Positions 33,901 through 42,416 of a stretch of 50,888 bases of DNA are shown here, in pieces. Below the pieces are notes generated by a model. It ran no database searches and was not told where the DNA came from. It was given only the letters and a program-made list of their open reading frames with translations. The stretch is from positions 1 to 50,888 of the forward strand of contig NZ_JADNRC010000020.1 in the NCBI RefSeq assembly GCF_015594725.1. Reading direction: 5' to 3'. The position numbers were made by a program, and so were the translations under genes. The stretch's first letter is position 1. Each line of letters begins with the position of its first letter. The stretch comes from Flavobacterium sp. ALJ2 (GTDB lineage: Bacteria; Bacteroidota; Bacteroidia; Flavobacteriales; Flavobacteriaceae).

Positions 33901-34665
33901 TTAATCTTCAATTTCGACTAAAACTGGACAATGATCAGAATGTACAGCATCTGGTAATATAACTGCTCGTTTTAGTTTGTGCTGCAAAGTATCGCTAACT
34001 AAATTATAATCAATTCTCCATCCTTTATTGTTCCCTCTTGCTCCTGCGCGGTAACTCCACCAAGAATAATTATGAGGTTCTTTGTTAAAATGGCGGAAAC
34101 TATCTATAAATCCCGTTTTCATAAAACCATCTAGCCAAGCTCGCTCAGCTGGTAAAAATCCTGAAACGGTTTTATTACGAACTGGATCATGAATATCTAT
34201 TGCTTCGTGACAAATATTATAGTCTCCACAAATGATAAGATTGGGTATTATTTTTCTAAGCTCATTGGTATAAGTCTGAAAGTCATCCATAAACATAAAT
34301 TTATGGTCCAATCGCTGAATATTTGTTCCCGATGGAAGATACAAACTCATTACAGAGCAGTTATCAAAATCTGCACGAAGGTTTCTTCCCTCAAAATCCA
34401 TATGCTCAATTCCAGTGCCGTATACTACGTTATTTGGTTTTGTTTTTGAAAGAATCGCTACACCACTATATCCCTTTTTTGTAGCTGGATAATAATACTG
34501 ATATGGGTAACCTGCTTTGGTGATATCGCCTACAGGAATTTGATCTTCTGTGGCTTTAATCTCTTGAAGACAAATAACATCCGGGTTTGCATGTTGCAAC
34601 CAATCGATAAATCCTTTTGAAATTGCAGCACGAATTCCGTTTACGTTATAAGAAATAATTTTCAT
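33901..34665 (-). CDS. xth: Exodeoxyribonuclease III
   Basis: 254 residues of the exonuclease III/AP endonuclease family that cleaves at abasic sites in base-excision repair. Motifs: MKIISYNVNGIRAA, ICLQEIKA with metal-binding Glu35, GDYNICHEAID (catalytic Asp/Asn), WRIDYNLVS and the closing SDHCPV (catalytic His). Full length. A -7 element (CAAATGTA at 34688-34695) precedes it; the gene is divergent from olsF. Confidence 0.96.
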   Translation of the reverse strand: MKIISYNVNGIRAAISKGFIDWLQHANPDVICLQEIKATEDQIPVGDITKAGYPYQYYYPATKKGYSGVAILSKTKPNNVVYGTGIEHMDFEGRNLRADFDNCSVMSLYLPSGTNIQRLDHKFMFMDDFQTYTNELRKIIPNLIICGDYNICHEAIDIHDPVRNKTVSGFLPAERAWLDGFMKTGFIDSFRHFNKEPHNYSWWSYRAGARGNNKGWRIDYNLVSDTLQHKLKRAVILPDAVHSDHCPVLVEIED

Positions 34666-34687
34666 TACAATTTTATTTTATGTATTT

Positions 34688-34695
34688 CAAATGTA
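34688..34695 (-). promoter_or_regulatory. Putative xth -7 promoter
   Basis: CAAATGTA (minus strand TACATTTG) fits TAnnTTTG, 23 bases before the xth start. Confidence 0.5.
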
Positions 34696-34747
34696 ATAAA
34701 AAAGCGTAAAGTTTGAATAAGAAATAAGAAAAAGTAGAGTTTTTTGT

Positions 34748-34755
34748 TATCTTTG
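34748..34755 (+). promoter_or_regulatory. Putative olsF -7 promoter
   Basis: TATCTTTG fits TAnnTTTG, giving a leader of about 23 bases to the ATG at 34784. It is divergent from the xth promoter 53 bases away. Confidence 0.5.
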
Positions 34756-34783
34756 TTACCTGCTCTAAAAAAATAAATTGTAC

Positions 34784-36586
34784 ATGGGTTTAGTTACCGC
34801 GAAAGAAGTTGCCAAGGCAATAAATGTTGATAAGTACGGGGTTCTAGGTACTTTCTCTGGTTGGGTCCTGATGAAGGTACTAAAGATATCTACCTTGAAT
34901 AAGGTTTATGATAGAAACAAACATCTAGAAGATGTAGCTTTCTTGAACGGGGTTTTGGATGATTTACAAATCAAATTCGAGATTCCGGAAGAAGATTTGA
35001 AACGATTACCTAAAGAGGGGGCTTATATTACTATTTCAAACCATCCACTAGGTGGTATTGATGGCGTGTTATTACTAAAATTAATGCTTGAAAGAGAGCC
35101 TAATTTTAAAATCATTGCCAATTTCCTATTGCACCGCATAGTTCCCCTTAAAAAGTATATCATGCCTGTAAATCCTTTTGAAAACCATAAGGATGCTAAA
35201 TCTAGTGTAATTGGAATAAAAGAAACATTCCGTCATTTAAGTGATGGAAAACCTTTGGGGATTTTTCCTGCAGGTGAAGTTTCTACTTATAAAGATGGAA
35301 AACTAGTAGTGGATAAACCTTGGGAAGAAGGTGCGATTAAATTAATCCGAAAAGCCAAAGTTCCAGTTGTTCCTATTTATTTTCATGCCAAAAATAGTAA
35401 ATTATTCTATTGGCTTTCTAAGATAGATGACACGTTGCGTACGGCAAAATTACCATCAGAGTTACTTACTCAAAAAGATCGTGTTATCAAGGTACGTATT
35501 GGAAAACCTATTTCAGTTAACGAACAAAACGAAATTGAATCTTTTGAAGAATACTCTGAATTTTTAAGAAAGAAAACATATATGTTAGCAAATCCTTTTG
35601 AAAAGGAACATAAATTGCTAGATACTGCTAACTTAAGAATTCCTAGAAGCCCTAAGGAGATTGTTACTCCTGCAAATGAGAACAAGATAAACGCCGAAAT
35701 TGAAACTTTAAGAAGTACTGATTGCAGATTATTACAAAGTAAAAACTATGAAGTGTTTTTTGCTTCTGCCAAAAACATTCCGAATATTCTACATGAAATT
35801 GGCCGCTTACGCGAAATTACTTTCCGTGAAGTTGGCGAGGGAACAAATGAGCCTATCGATATTGACAAATACGATCAATATTACCACCATATGTTTTTAT
35901 GGGATGATGATGCCAAAAAAATATCCGGAGCTTACCGCATGGGATTAGGTTCTGAGATTTATCCTAAATACGGAATGGATGGTTTTTACCTAAATGATCT
36001 TTTTAGATTCGAACCAGAACTTCATGATATGATGCATAAATCTATCGAAATGGGGCGTGCATTTATCATTAAAGAATACCAACAAAAACCAATGCCTCTT
36101 TTCTTATTATGGAAAGGAATCATTCATACAACATTACGTTATCCGGAGCACAAATATTTACTTGGTGGCGTAAGCATAAGCAATCAATTCTCTGATTTCT
36201 CTAAATCGTTGATGATTGAGTTTATGAAATCAAATTATTATGATCCTTATATTGCTCAATATATTCATCCAAAAAAAGCATATAAAGTAAAACTGAAAGA
36301 TGCTGATAAAGACTTTATTTTTGATGAAGCCGAATCAGATTTAAATAAGTTTGATAAAATTATCGACGAATTAGAACCTGGAAACTTACGCTTGCCTGTT
36401 CTAATTAAAAAATACATCAAGCAAAATGCACGTGTTGTTGCCTTTAATGTTGATCCATTATTCAACAATGCTATCGACGGTTTAATGTACATTCGTATTG
36501 CCGATATTCCAGAAAGTACTATGAAGCCGGTTATCGAAGAATTCCAGATAGAACTGGAAAGAAAACTAGCTGAGAAAGACGATTAA
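34784..36586 (+). CDS. olsF: Bifunctional ornithine-lipid acyltransferase, OlsF type
   Basis: 600 residues with two acyltransferase halves. The N-terminal half (about 80-280) is PlsC/OlsA-like: ISNHPLGGIDG, IFPAGEVSTYKDG, and VPVVPIYFHAK. The C-terminal half (about 320-560) is OlsB-like GNAT (LREITFREVGEGT, YHHMFLWDDDAKKISGAYRMG, DLFRFEPELHDMMHKSIEMGRAFI). OlsF enzymes, described in Serratia and Flavobacterium johnsoniae, make lyso-ornithine lipid and then ornithine lipid. The His-Asp motif reads H87-PLGGI-D93, one residue wider than the classical HX4D. The first ATG after the promoter element, at 34784, is chosen over a TTG six bases earlier. Confidence 0.8.
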   Translation: MGLVTAKEVAKAINVDKYGVLGTFSGWVLMKVLKISTLNKVYDRNKHLEDVAFLNGVLDDLQIKFEIPEEDLKRLPKEGAYITISNHPLGGIDGVLLLKLMLEREPNFKIIANFLLHRIVPLKKYIMPVNPFENHKDAKSSVIGIKETFRHLSDGKPLGIFPAGEVSTYKDGKLVVDKPWEEGAIKLIRKAKVPVVPIYFHAKNSKLFYWLSKIDDTLRTAKLPSELLTQKDRVIKVRIGKPISVNEQNEIESFEEYSEFLRKKTYMLANPFEKEHKLLDTANLRIPRSPKEIVTPANENKINAEIETLRSTDCRLLQSKNYEVFFASAKNIPNILHEIGRLREITFREVGEGTNEPIDIDKYDQYYHHMFLWDDDAKKISGAYRMGLGSEIYPKYGMDGFYLNDLFRFEPELHDMMHKSIEMGRAFIIKEYQQKPMPLFLLWKGIIHTTLRYPEHKYLLGGVSISNQFSDFSKSLMIEFMKSNYYDPYIAQYIHPKKAYKVKLKDADKDFIFDEAESDLNKFDKIIDELEPGNLRLPVLIKKYIKQNARVVAFNVDPLFNNAIDGLMYIRIADIPESTMKPVIEEFQIELERKLAEKDD

Positions 36587-36603
36587 ACCTTAGATTATAT
36601 ATC

Positions 36604-36648
36604 AAAACAAAAATCCCGTTTCAAATTTATGAAACGGGATTTTTGTTT
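36604..36648. terminator. Bidirectional terminator
   Basis: Perfect 19-base inverted repeat, arms 36604-36622 and 36630-36648 (core AAATCCCGTTTCA/TGAAACGGGATTT), between the convergent olsF and M48 peptidase genes. Confidence 0.9.
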
Positions 36649-36674
36649 AATTTAAAACTAATAAGAACTATTTA

Positions 36675-37475
36675 TTAATTCTCATAATCATCTACCGCCT
36701 TTTTAAAACCTTTCCATTCTTTTTGAGACAATATCATTTTCTTCTCTAGCTTTTTACCTTTTATATATTCCAAAATATATTTGGCTCTAGCCTCAGATTC
36801 TGGATGCGTACTTATCCACGATAAAGCACCTCCAAAGCTTTTATCAAATGACATATCATAAAGAAAGTCTGCAAATGGTGCTGGATCAATTTTTGCTTTA
36901 AGCATATATTCTACACTAGTAATATCTGCTTCTTTCTCGAGTGAACGATCGTAAGCTGTAGAAGACAATGTATGCATTATTTCTCTTATTATACTCCCGT
37001 TATTATTTCCTGTTGTAATAGACATAAGCACTGAAAAACCAATTTCTTTGGATAGTTTTTTCATGACATGATCATTCTCAATATGAGCAATTTCATGACC
37101 TAACACACCTATCAGTGCTTGTTCATTTTTTGAAGCTTCGATTAAACCTGAATATACTACCAAATGACCGTCTGGTAAAGCAAATGCATTTACCTCATCT
37201 TTTTGAATAATATGTACTTTAAGACTATCGCGTACTATTCCATTTTCTTTACATAATGGTTTTAGCAATTTATCTAATGTTTTAGTAATAGAATCATTTA
37301 CGATTATATCTTCTGTCTTTTTTATTTGATCCCAAATCATATCCCCAACTCCTTTTTCGGTAGCACTTTTGGCTTTATCAATTTTAAATAAGGTGATATA
37401 ATTTATTTGAGCCAATAAAAACCATATCCCAAAAAAAGCTCCTACTATAGTTAATCCTCTAAATAGTGTTTTCAT
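36675..37475 (-). CDS. M48-family membrane metallopeptidase
   Basis: 266 residues. An N-terminal membrane anchor or signal (FRGLTIVGAFFGIWFLLAQ) is followed by a zinc peptidase domain: HEIAH at 127-131 (GHEIAHIENDH), with the third ligand in SLEKEADITSVEYM. The EVNAFALPDGHLVVYSGL segment is typical for M48 peptidases of the HtpX/BepA type, which act in envelope protein quality control. Its ATG lies 17 bases inside the upstream DUF4870-like gene, so it ends a tightly overlapped set of small membrane-protein genes. Confidence 0.92.
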   Translation of the reverse strand: MKTLFRGLTIVGAFFGIWFLLAQINYITLFKIDKAKSATEKGVGDMIWDQIKKTEDIIVNDSITKTLDKLLKPLCKENGIVRDSLKVHIIQKDEVNAFALPDGHLVVYSGLIEASKNEQALIGVLGHEIAHIENDHVMKKLSKEIGFSVLMSITTGNNNGSIIREIMHTLSSTAYDRSLEKEADITSVEYMLKAKIDPAPFADFLYDMSFDKSFGGALSWISTHPESEARAKYILEYIKGKKLEKKMILSQKEWKGFKKAVDDYEN

Positions 37476-37926
37476 TGGTCTTGCAAATTAAATTAGTAAT
37501 ATCGGCAAAAAAGTATATTTCAATATGATTCCCTTTTCGAGTTTGACTTGCCAAATACAAAGTAAAAATAAACTCAACAAGATTGAATCCTATTATCGTT
37601 AACATATACGCGATATATGTATTGGTAAATTGTCCATCCTTAAAAATAATTGAAATCGTCCACCAAAAACCTACTGTGTTAAAGAAAAACATTCCTAGTT
37701 GTGCCAATAATGCTTGTGTACAATGCCATTTAACAAAAGCTGTACTTTTTCTGTTTCCTAAATAGAAAAAAACGGATGCCAATAAATTCATAATTGGCAA
37801 CGGCAAACCTCCTAGCACAGCAACAAGTGACATCAAATAACTATTTGATGCTCTTTCTAACTCACTATCATAAGGCTTGTAATTGAACTTATTCAATGCA
37901 GTCATATTTGTTTGTTTATATTCCAT
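37459..37926 (-). CDS. DUF4870-like small membrane protein
   Basis: 155 residues from the ATG at 37926 (a TTG lies two codons upstream). Three or four hydrophobic segments lie at about 33-55, 70-90 and 100-120, with the conserved-looking KSTAFVKWHCTQALLAQ between them. That pattern fits DUF4870/Tic20-like proteins. The N-terminus (MEYKQTNMTALNKFNYKPYDSE) overlaps the end of the DUF2752 gene by 25 bases, and its own end overlaps the M48 gene. Function unknown. Confidence 0.75.
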   Translation of the reverse strand: MEYKQTNMTALNKFNYKPYDSELERASNSYLMSLVAVLGGLPLPIMNLLASVFFYLGNRKSTAFVKWHCTQALLAQLGMFFFNTVGFWWTISIIFKDGQFTNTYIAYMLTIIGFNLVEFIFTLYLASQTRKGNHIEIYFFADITNLICKTNENTI

Positions 37927-38315
37927 ATCCAATTAATGATTACCAAAATAACCAACAGGATCGCAACTTTTTTTGTTCTAATTATTTTTTCTGTCTTAAT
38001 GTAGAAATCGTAAAAAGACTGTCTCTTTGTGAAGTAATCAAACGCAATCCAGCCTGGAGCAATAAGCATTATTCCTGCTACAATAATTCCGAATGGATTT
38101 AGGTATAAAGAAGTAAGTATATTTCCTTTAAAAAAACTGTTGACCGCTCGTGAGGTTCCACAAGAAGGACAAGGAATAGTGGTTATTCTCTTAAACACAC
38201 ACACCGTAAAATCATAATCTGAATGTGAATGTGATATAAAATCAAAAAAGAGCAACCAACTATACCCAAAAAAACAAGCAATTAAAGTTAACGTATAAAG
38301 CTTGTTTTTTGTCAT
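37902..38315 (-). CDS. DUF2752 family membrane protein
   Basis: 137 residues with three or four membrane segments and the family's diagnostic CPSCGTSRA motif (residues 49-57) between segments one and two. The two cysteines with the following Gly-Thr-Ser-Arg suggest a metal or redox role, but no function is established. It lies 3 bases after a TM2 gene and overlaps the DUF4870-like gene; the same three families often occur together in Bacteroidetes. Confidence 0.88.
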   Translation of the reverse strand: MTKNKLYTLTLIACFFGYSWLLFFDFISHSHSDYDFTVCVFKRITTIPCPSCGTSRAVNSFFKGNILTSLYLNPFGIIVAGIMLIAPGWIAFDYFTKRQSFYDFYIKTEKIIRTKKVAILLVILVIINWIWNINKQI

Positions 38316-38318
38316 ATT

Positions 38319-38657
38319 TTACAAAAATGTATTATTAAATGCCATTACATTTTTTTCTTTGGTAGCTCCTTGTATTATAAACCAATCTACAATAGCCCAA
38401 ATTCCAAGACCTCCACAAGTAAGAAGTTTGCCTATTCCCATTCCTGTATCGCCAATGTAAAAACGGTCAATCCCATATGCTCCTGCAAAAATAGAAATCA
38501 ACAAAGTTGTTGTTGGGTCTTTGTATTGTGTTAATTGTAATCTTTGCCATTGACTTTCGTCTAAACTTAAAAGTTTTTCTCTGATTGCGTTTAAATGATG
38601 TCCTTCAAAATATTTTGCATTCATCATCATAAACATATCAACTTTTTGTGTATCCAT
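38319..38657 (-). CDS. TM2 domain protein
   Basis: 112 residues from the ATG at 38657 (MDTQKVDMFMMMNAKYF). The TM2 domain at about 45-105 has two membrane hairpin segments with LLISIFAGAYGIDRFYIGDTGMGIGKLLTCGG and an aromatic second helix (GIWAIVDWFII). A longer frame reaches 38726, but its first codon lies inside the -7 element at 38724-38731, so the shorter start is correct if that promoter is real. It probably opens the operon TM2-DUF2752-DUF4870-M48. Confidence 0.85.
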   Translation of the reverse strand: MDTQKVDMFMMMNAKYFEGHHLNAIREKLLSLDESQWQRLQLTQYKDPTTTLLISIFAGAYGIDRFYIGDTGMGIGKLLTCGGLGIWAIVDWFIIQGATKEKNVMAFNNTFL

Positions 38658-38723
38658 TATAAAATTTAGGTTTTGATTGGTCCCTACTCTGTTTATGGAT
38701 TTTCGGCTACTCCATTTTTTTTG

Positions 38724-38731
38724 CAAATATA
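38724..38731 (-). promoter_or_regulatory. Putative -7 promoter for the TM2-DUF2752-DUF4870-M48 operon
   Basis: CAAATATA (minus strand TATATTTG) is a full match to TAnnTTTG, about 67 bases upstream of the TM2 ATG. Confidence 0.5.
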
Positions 38732-38805
38732 TAAAATTATAAGAAATAACTTCCTTTAATTAATTTTAATCCTAGTAATTTAAGATCTAAAAATGAAACA
38801 AAAAA

Positions 38806-38827
38806 AAATCTCGAAATATCGAGATTT
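38806..38827 (-). terminator. Terminator after the second TM2 gene
   Basis: Hairpin AAATCTCGA (38806-38814) / TCGAGATTT (38819-38827), A-run at the left side, just past the stop at 38834. Confidence 0.75.
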
Positions 38828-38833
38828 AATATC

Positions 38834-39109
38834 TTAAAACCAGCCTTTCTTTCCTACCTGATACGTTTGATAGAACTCTTCATCAGTCTTAGTTAAATAA
38901 ATTATTCCTTCTATGATACCAATTACACCACCTATTCCGAACATAAAACCTAAAATAAGCTGAATAACACCTTCTTTAACATAGCCTAAATAAAACTTAT
39001 GAATTCCTAGTGCTCCCAATAAAATTGCAAAAATACCCGCAACTACTTTCTTATTTTCAGGTCTTGTAATCTGTGGATTATTCCACTCTTCTTGTTTACT
39101 ATTTTCCAT
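38834..39109 (-). CDS. TM2 domain protein, second copy
   Basis: 91 residues from the ATG at 39109 (MENSKQEEWNNPQ; a TTG start at 39121 is less likely). A hydrophilic N-terminus is followed by a TM2 domain at about 23-80: VVAGIFAILLGALGIHKFYLGYVKEGVIQLILGF, then a Gly-rich second helix (IGGVIGIIEGIIYL). It is separated from the other TM2 gene by a terminator, so it is its own unit. TM2 proteins are widespread and of unclear function. Confidence 0.88.
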   Translation of the reverse strand: MENSKQEEWNNPQITRPENKKVVAGIFAILLGALGIHKFYLGYVKEGVIQLILGFMFGIGGVIGIIEGIIYLTKTDEEFYQTYQVGKKGWF

Positions 39110-39193
39110 TTTTATCCTCAAATTAATAGTTTATAATGAATAAAAATAGATGTTTTATTGTAAAAATCAACAAATATTTCTTAAAATTTACAA

Positions 39194-40138
39194 CTATAAA
39201 TAAACCGCTTTAATTTTGTCGACAATTACTTGCGCTAAGCGCTCATGACTCTCAAATGTCCAACCTGCAATATGTGGGGTTAAAATCACTTTTCTTCCAT
39301 CTAATAGATACTGAAAAGCTTCCGGGGTATTCTTATCCTGAAAAAGTGTTTCAAAAGATAATTTTTCATATTCCAAAACATCCAAACCTGCTCCAAGTAC
39401 TTTCCCCGACTCCATTGCAGCAACCAAATCGGCAGTAACAATATTTTTACCTCTTGAGGTATTAATAATCCATATCGGTTTTTTGAATGCGTTGATAAAT
39501 TTTGCATCAACCATTTTATCTGTTTCTGGAGTCCACGGAATATGTAAACTCAGCACATCTGTCTTCTCTTGAAGTTCTTTTAGCGAAACTTGTTTGGCAT
39601 TTTCATCCCCAACATTATCCTTAATATCATAACACAAAACAGTTACATCAAAACCTCTTAGTTTTTTTGCGAATGCTTTGCCCATATTCCCGTATCCAAT
39701 AATCCCTACCGTTTTCCCATCAAGCTCATGACCACGATTACTTTCTCTATTCCATTGTCCCGAACGTATTTCGCTATCAGCAAGATTCAGTTTATTAAAA
39801 AGAGAAAGAATCATTCCCAATGTATGTTCAGCAACTGCATTACGGTTGCCTTCAGGCGCAGCAATGAGTTCAATGCCTTTAGAGAGTGCATAATCACAAT
39901 CTATACTCTCTAGTCCTGCTCCAACTCGTGCTATAAACTTTAAATTTATTGCTTTATCTATAAATTGTTTATCGATTTTAAAACGACTTCTAATCACAAT
40001 TCCTTGATAATCTTGAATTTTAGCTTCAATCTCTTCTTTTGTAGAAGTAAAATCAGCATGGTTTTCAAATCCGGCTTCTTGCAATTGTTCCCAAAGAATT
40101 GGATGGTTGCTATCGATATGTAAAACTTTAATTGGCAT
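39194..40138 (-). CDS. D-isomer 2-hydroxyacid dehydrogenase
   Basis: 314 residues of the NAD-dependent D-2-hydroxyacid dehydrogenase family (3-phosphoglycerate dehydrogenase or related). NAD-binding GIIGYGNMG near residues 144-152, catalytic Arg in INTSRG, Glu in GAGLDVLE and His in LTPHIAGWT. There is no C-terminal ACT domain, so this is the short form. Serine synthesis (SerA) is one option; no serB or serC is next to it, so the substrate stays open. Confidence 0.9.
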   Translation of the reverse strand: MPIKVLHIDSNHPILWEQLQEAGFENHADFTSTKEEIEAKIQDYQGIVIRSRFKIDKQFIDKAINLKFIARVGAGLESIDCDYALSKGIELIAAPEGNRNAVAEHTLGMILSLFNKLNLADSEIRSGQWNRESNRGHELDGKTVGIIGYGNMGKAFAKKLRGFDVTVLCYDIKDNVGDENAKQVSLKELQEKTDVLSLHIPWTPETDKMVDAKFINAFKKPIWIINTSRGKNIVTADLVAAMESGKVLGAGLDVLEYEKLSFETLFQDKNTPEAFQYLLDGRKVILTPHIAGWTFESHERLAQVIVDKIKAVYL

Positions 40139-40268
40139 GAAATTATAACTTAAATTAGACTAACAAAGTAACAAAAAAAATATGGGTTTTACTCTTTCTT
40201 CATTAAATTGCCAATGCTAAAACCCCTCTAAAAACTAATATTTACTATTTTATTAGTTATATTTTTTC

Positions 40269-40276
40269 TAACTTTG
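40269..40276 (+). promoter_or_regulatory. Putative nhaA -7 promoter
   Basis: TAACTTTG fits TAnnTTTG, with a leader of about 27 bases to the ATG at 40309. Confidence 0.5.
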
Positions 40277-40308
40277 AAAATAATGCATTTTCAACCTTAT
40301 TCCAAAAA

Positions 40309-41460
40309 ATGAAATTAACAAAAACATTTAAGGCCTTTTTTCAAAGTGAAAAATCAGGAGGGCTCATCTTACTTTTCGTAACGATCCTATCTCTTTTTTT
40401 AGCCAACTCAATATTCCAATCTGATTATATCGCTTTTTGGGAAACCAATATTGGACATCATTCAATAACTCATTGGATAAATGATGGTTTGATGACCATA
40501 TTTTTTCTTTTAATAGGATTAGAATTAGAACGTGAAATTTATCAAGGTGAATTAACCAGTATAAAAAATGCTTCTTTACCCATTTTTGGTGCTTTAGGTG
40601 GAATGTTAATTCCTGCTGGAATATTTTTACTATTTAATTTTGGAACTGCTACCCAAAACGGAGCAGGAATCCCTATGGCTACTGACATTGCTTTTGCAAT
40701 TGGAATTTTATCACTTTTAGGAAATAAAGTGCCCACTTCCCTTAAAGTCTTTCTTACTGCTCTTGCTGTAATCGACGATTTAGGCGCTATTATAGTTATT
40801 GCATTGTTTTATACTACAAGTATATCTTTTCTATATCTAGCTCTTGCTTTTGCTGTTTTAGGAGTGTTATTTGTTTTTAACCGAATGAAAATTCACAATC
40901 TCTTTATTTATTTGATTGGTGGAGTTATCATGTGGTATTTTATGCTTAACTCTGGTGTTCACGCAACTATAACTGGTGTTTTATTGGCATTTGTGATTCC
41001 GTTTGGAGATGGTAGCAAGAAAACTTCTTCTTATAAACTACAGCACTTTTTACACAAACCAGTTGCCTTTTTTATCTTGCCCCTATTTGCTTTGGCCAAT
41101 ACCTGTATTGCCATCAACACGGACTGGCATGAAGGATTAAGCCATCCCAATGCCTTGGGAATTATTCTAGGTCTGGTAGTTGGAAAACCATTAGGAATAG
41201 CTCTATTCGCTTTCTTAGGTGTTGCATTAGGAATTTGTACATTACCAAAAGAGCTTAAATGGTCTTATATTATAGGTGCAGGAATGCTAGGAGGAATTGG
41301 ATTTACAATGTCTATTTTTATAACCTTACTTGCTTTTAATGAGCCTGAAGTAATTACTTTTTCTAAAATAGCTATTTTACTTGCCTCTTTTATCGCTGGA
41401 TTATTAGGTTTTATCTACTTGAAATTTTCTCTTTCAAAGAAAAAAGTCAAACATATTTAA
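40309..41460 (+). CDS. nhaA: Na+/H+ antiporter NhaA
   Basis: 383 residues with about 12 membrane segments. It exchanges intracellular Na+ for H+ for pH and salt balance. Signs: NDGLMTIFFLLIGLELEREI, GIPMATDIAFAIGILSLLG, the ion-binding aspartate pair in AVIDDLGAI, and GGIGFTMSIFITLLAF near the end. Full length, single gene with its own promoter and terminator. Confidence 0.96.
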   Translation: MKLTKTFKAFFQSEKSGGLILLFVTILSLFLANSIFQSDYIAFWETNIGHHSITHWINDGLMTIFFLLIGLELEREIYQGELTSIKNASLPIFGALGGMLIPAGIFLLFNFGTATQNGAGIPMATDIAFAIGILSLLGNKVPTSLKVFLTALAVIDDLGAIIVIALFYTTSISFLYLALAFAVLGVLFVFNRMKIHNLFIYLIGGVIMWYFMLNSGVHATITGVLLAFVIPFGDGSKKTSSYKLQHFLHKPVAFFILPLFALANTCIAINTDWHEGLSHPNALGIILGLVVGKPLGIALFAFLGVALGICTLPKELKWSYIIGAGMLGGIGFTMSIFITLLAFNEPEVITFSKIAILLASFIAGLLGFIYLKFSLSKKKVKHI

Positions 41461-41464
41461 AAAC

Positions 41465-41502
41465 AAAAAAGGACTTTCGGTTTAAACTGAAAGTCCTTTT
41501 TT
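41465..41502. terminator. Bidirectional terminator
   Basis: 14-base inverted repeat, arms AAAAAAGGACTTTC (41465-41478) and GAAAGTCCTTTTTT (41489-41502), between the convergent nhaA and proC genes. Confidence 0.9.
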
Positions 41503-41522
41503 CATAAATCTTATTTTTAAAA

Positions 41523-42299
41523 CTACCCTTTAATTTGTTTTAAAGAAGTTTTAATTCCTTTTATTAATGATGAACTAAAGCCGTTGTGTTCCATTTCGTT
41601 CAAACCAACGATTGTACAACCCTGTGGTGTTGTCACTCTATCGATTAACTGTTCTGGATGTACTTTTTCTTCTAGCAACATTTTGGCAGCCCCTTTTACA
41701 GTTTGCGCTGCTATTGCTAATGCAGTTTGAGAATCAAATCCTATTTCGATACCTGCTTGCATCGAAGCACGAATGTATCGTAATGCATACGCTGTACCAC
41801 AAGCACCTAAAACAGTTGCGGCATCCATTAATTTTTCGTCAATAATTGGAGCTGTACCTAAATCTTCAAATAAAGATACCACTGGTAATACCTGTACTCT
41901 GTCTTTTTCGCTAAATGAAATACATGTAGCCGATTCTCCAAATTGCGCTGCAATATTGGGCATAATCCGAACTACGTGATGCTCTTGGCTTGTTTTATTC
42001 TGAAGCACATCTATCGCTAAACCGCTTACTGCTGAAGCTATTGTTTTATTAGAAATTACAGGTAAAATTTCATCCAAAACCGTGTCAACCTGATATGGCT
42101 TTATAGTCAAAATAATAAGATCTGCTTCTTGTATTTTGTATTTATTATCAGATGAAACTGTAATATCTAATTCTTGTAAATACAAAATACTAGCTATATT
42201 TCTTCTAGTAATCGTGACTTGATTGTTCTTTGAAAATTTTGCGATTCCTAAGGCTATAGAAACCCCGAGGTTTCCTCCTCCTATTATGTGTACTTTCAT
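41523..42299 (-). CDS. proC: Pyrroline-5-carboxylate reductase
   Basis: 258 residues. Reduces 1-pyrroline-5-carboxylate to proline with NADPH in the cytosol. Rossmann loop GGGNLGVSIA at 7-16, VRIMPNIAAQFGES in the middle, and the family's C-terminal signature region (QTVKGAAKMLLEE, DRVTTPQGCTIVGLNEME). Full length, single gene. Confidence 0.94.
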   Translation of the reverse strand: MKVHIIGGGNLGVSIALGIAKFSKNNQVTITRRNIASILYLQELDITVSSDNKYKIQEADLIILTIKPYQVDTVLDEILPVISNKTIASAVSGLAIDVLQNKTSQEHHVVRIMPNIAAQFGESATCISFSEKDRVQVLPVVSLFEDLGTAPIIDEKLMDAATVLGACGTAYALRYIRASMQAGIEIGFDSQTALAIAAQTVKGAAKMLLEEKVHPEQLIDRVTTPQGCTIVGLNEMEHNGFSSSLIKGIKTSLKQIKG

Positions 42300-42416
42300 T
42301 CTGGTTATAATTTATAGTTTTTTGGTTGTTTTTGGTTTAATAGTTTGAACCCTAAAAAAAGTCTTTAAAAGCACAAAATATAGTGGTTAATTACATTTAG
42401 TTTTATGTCTTATTAT

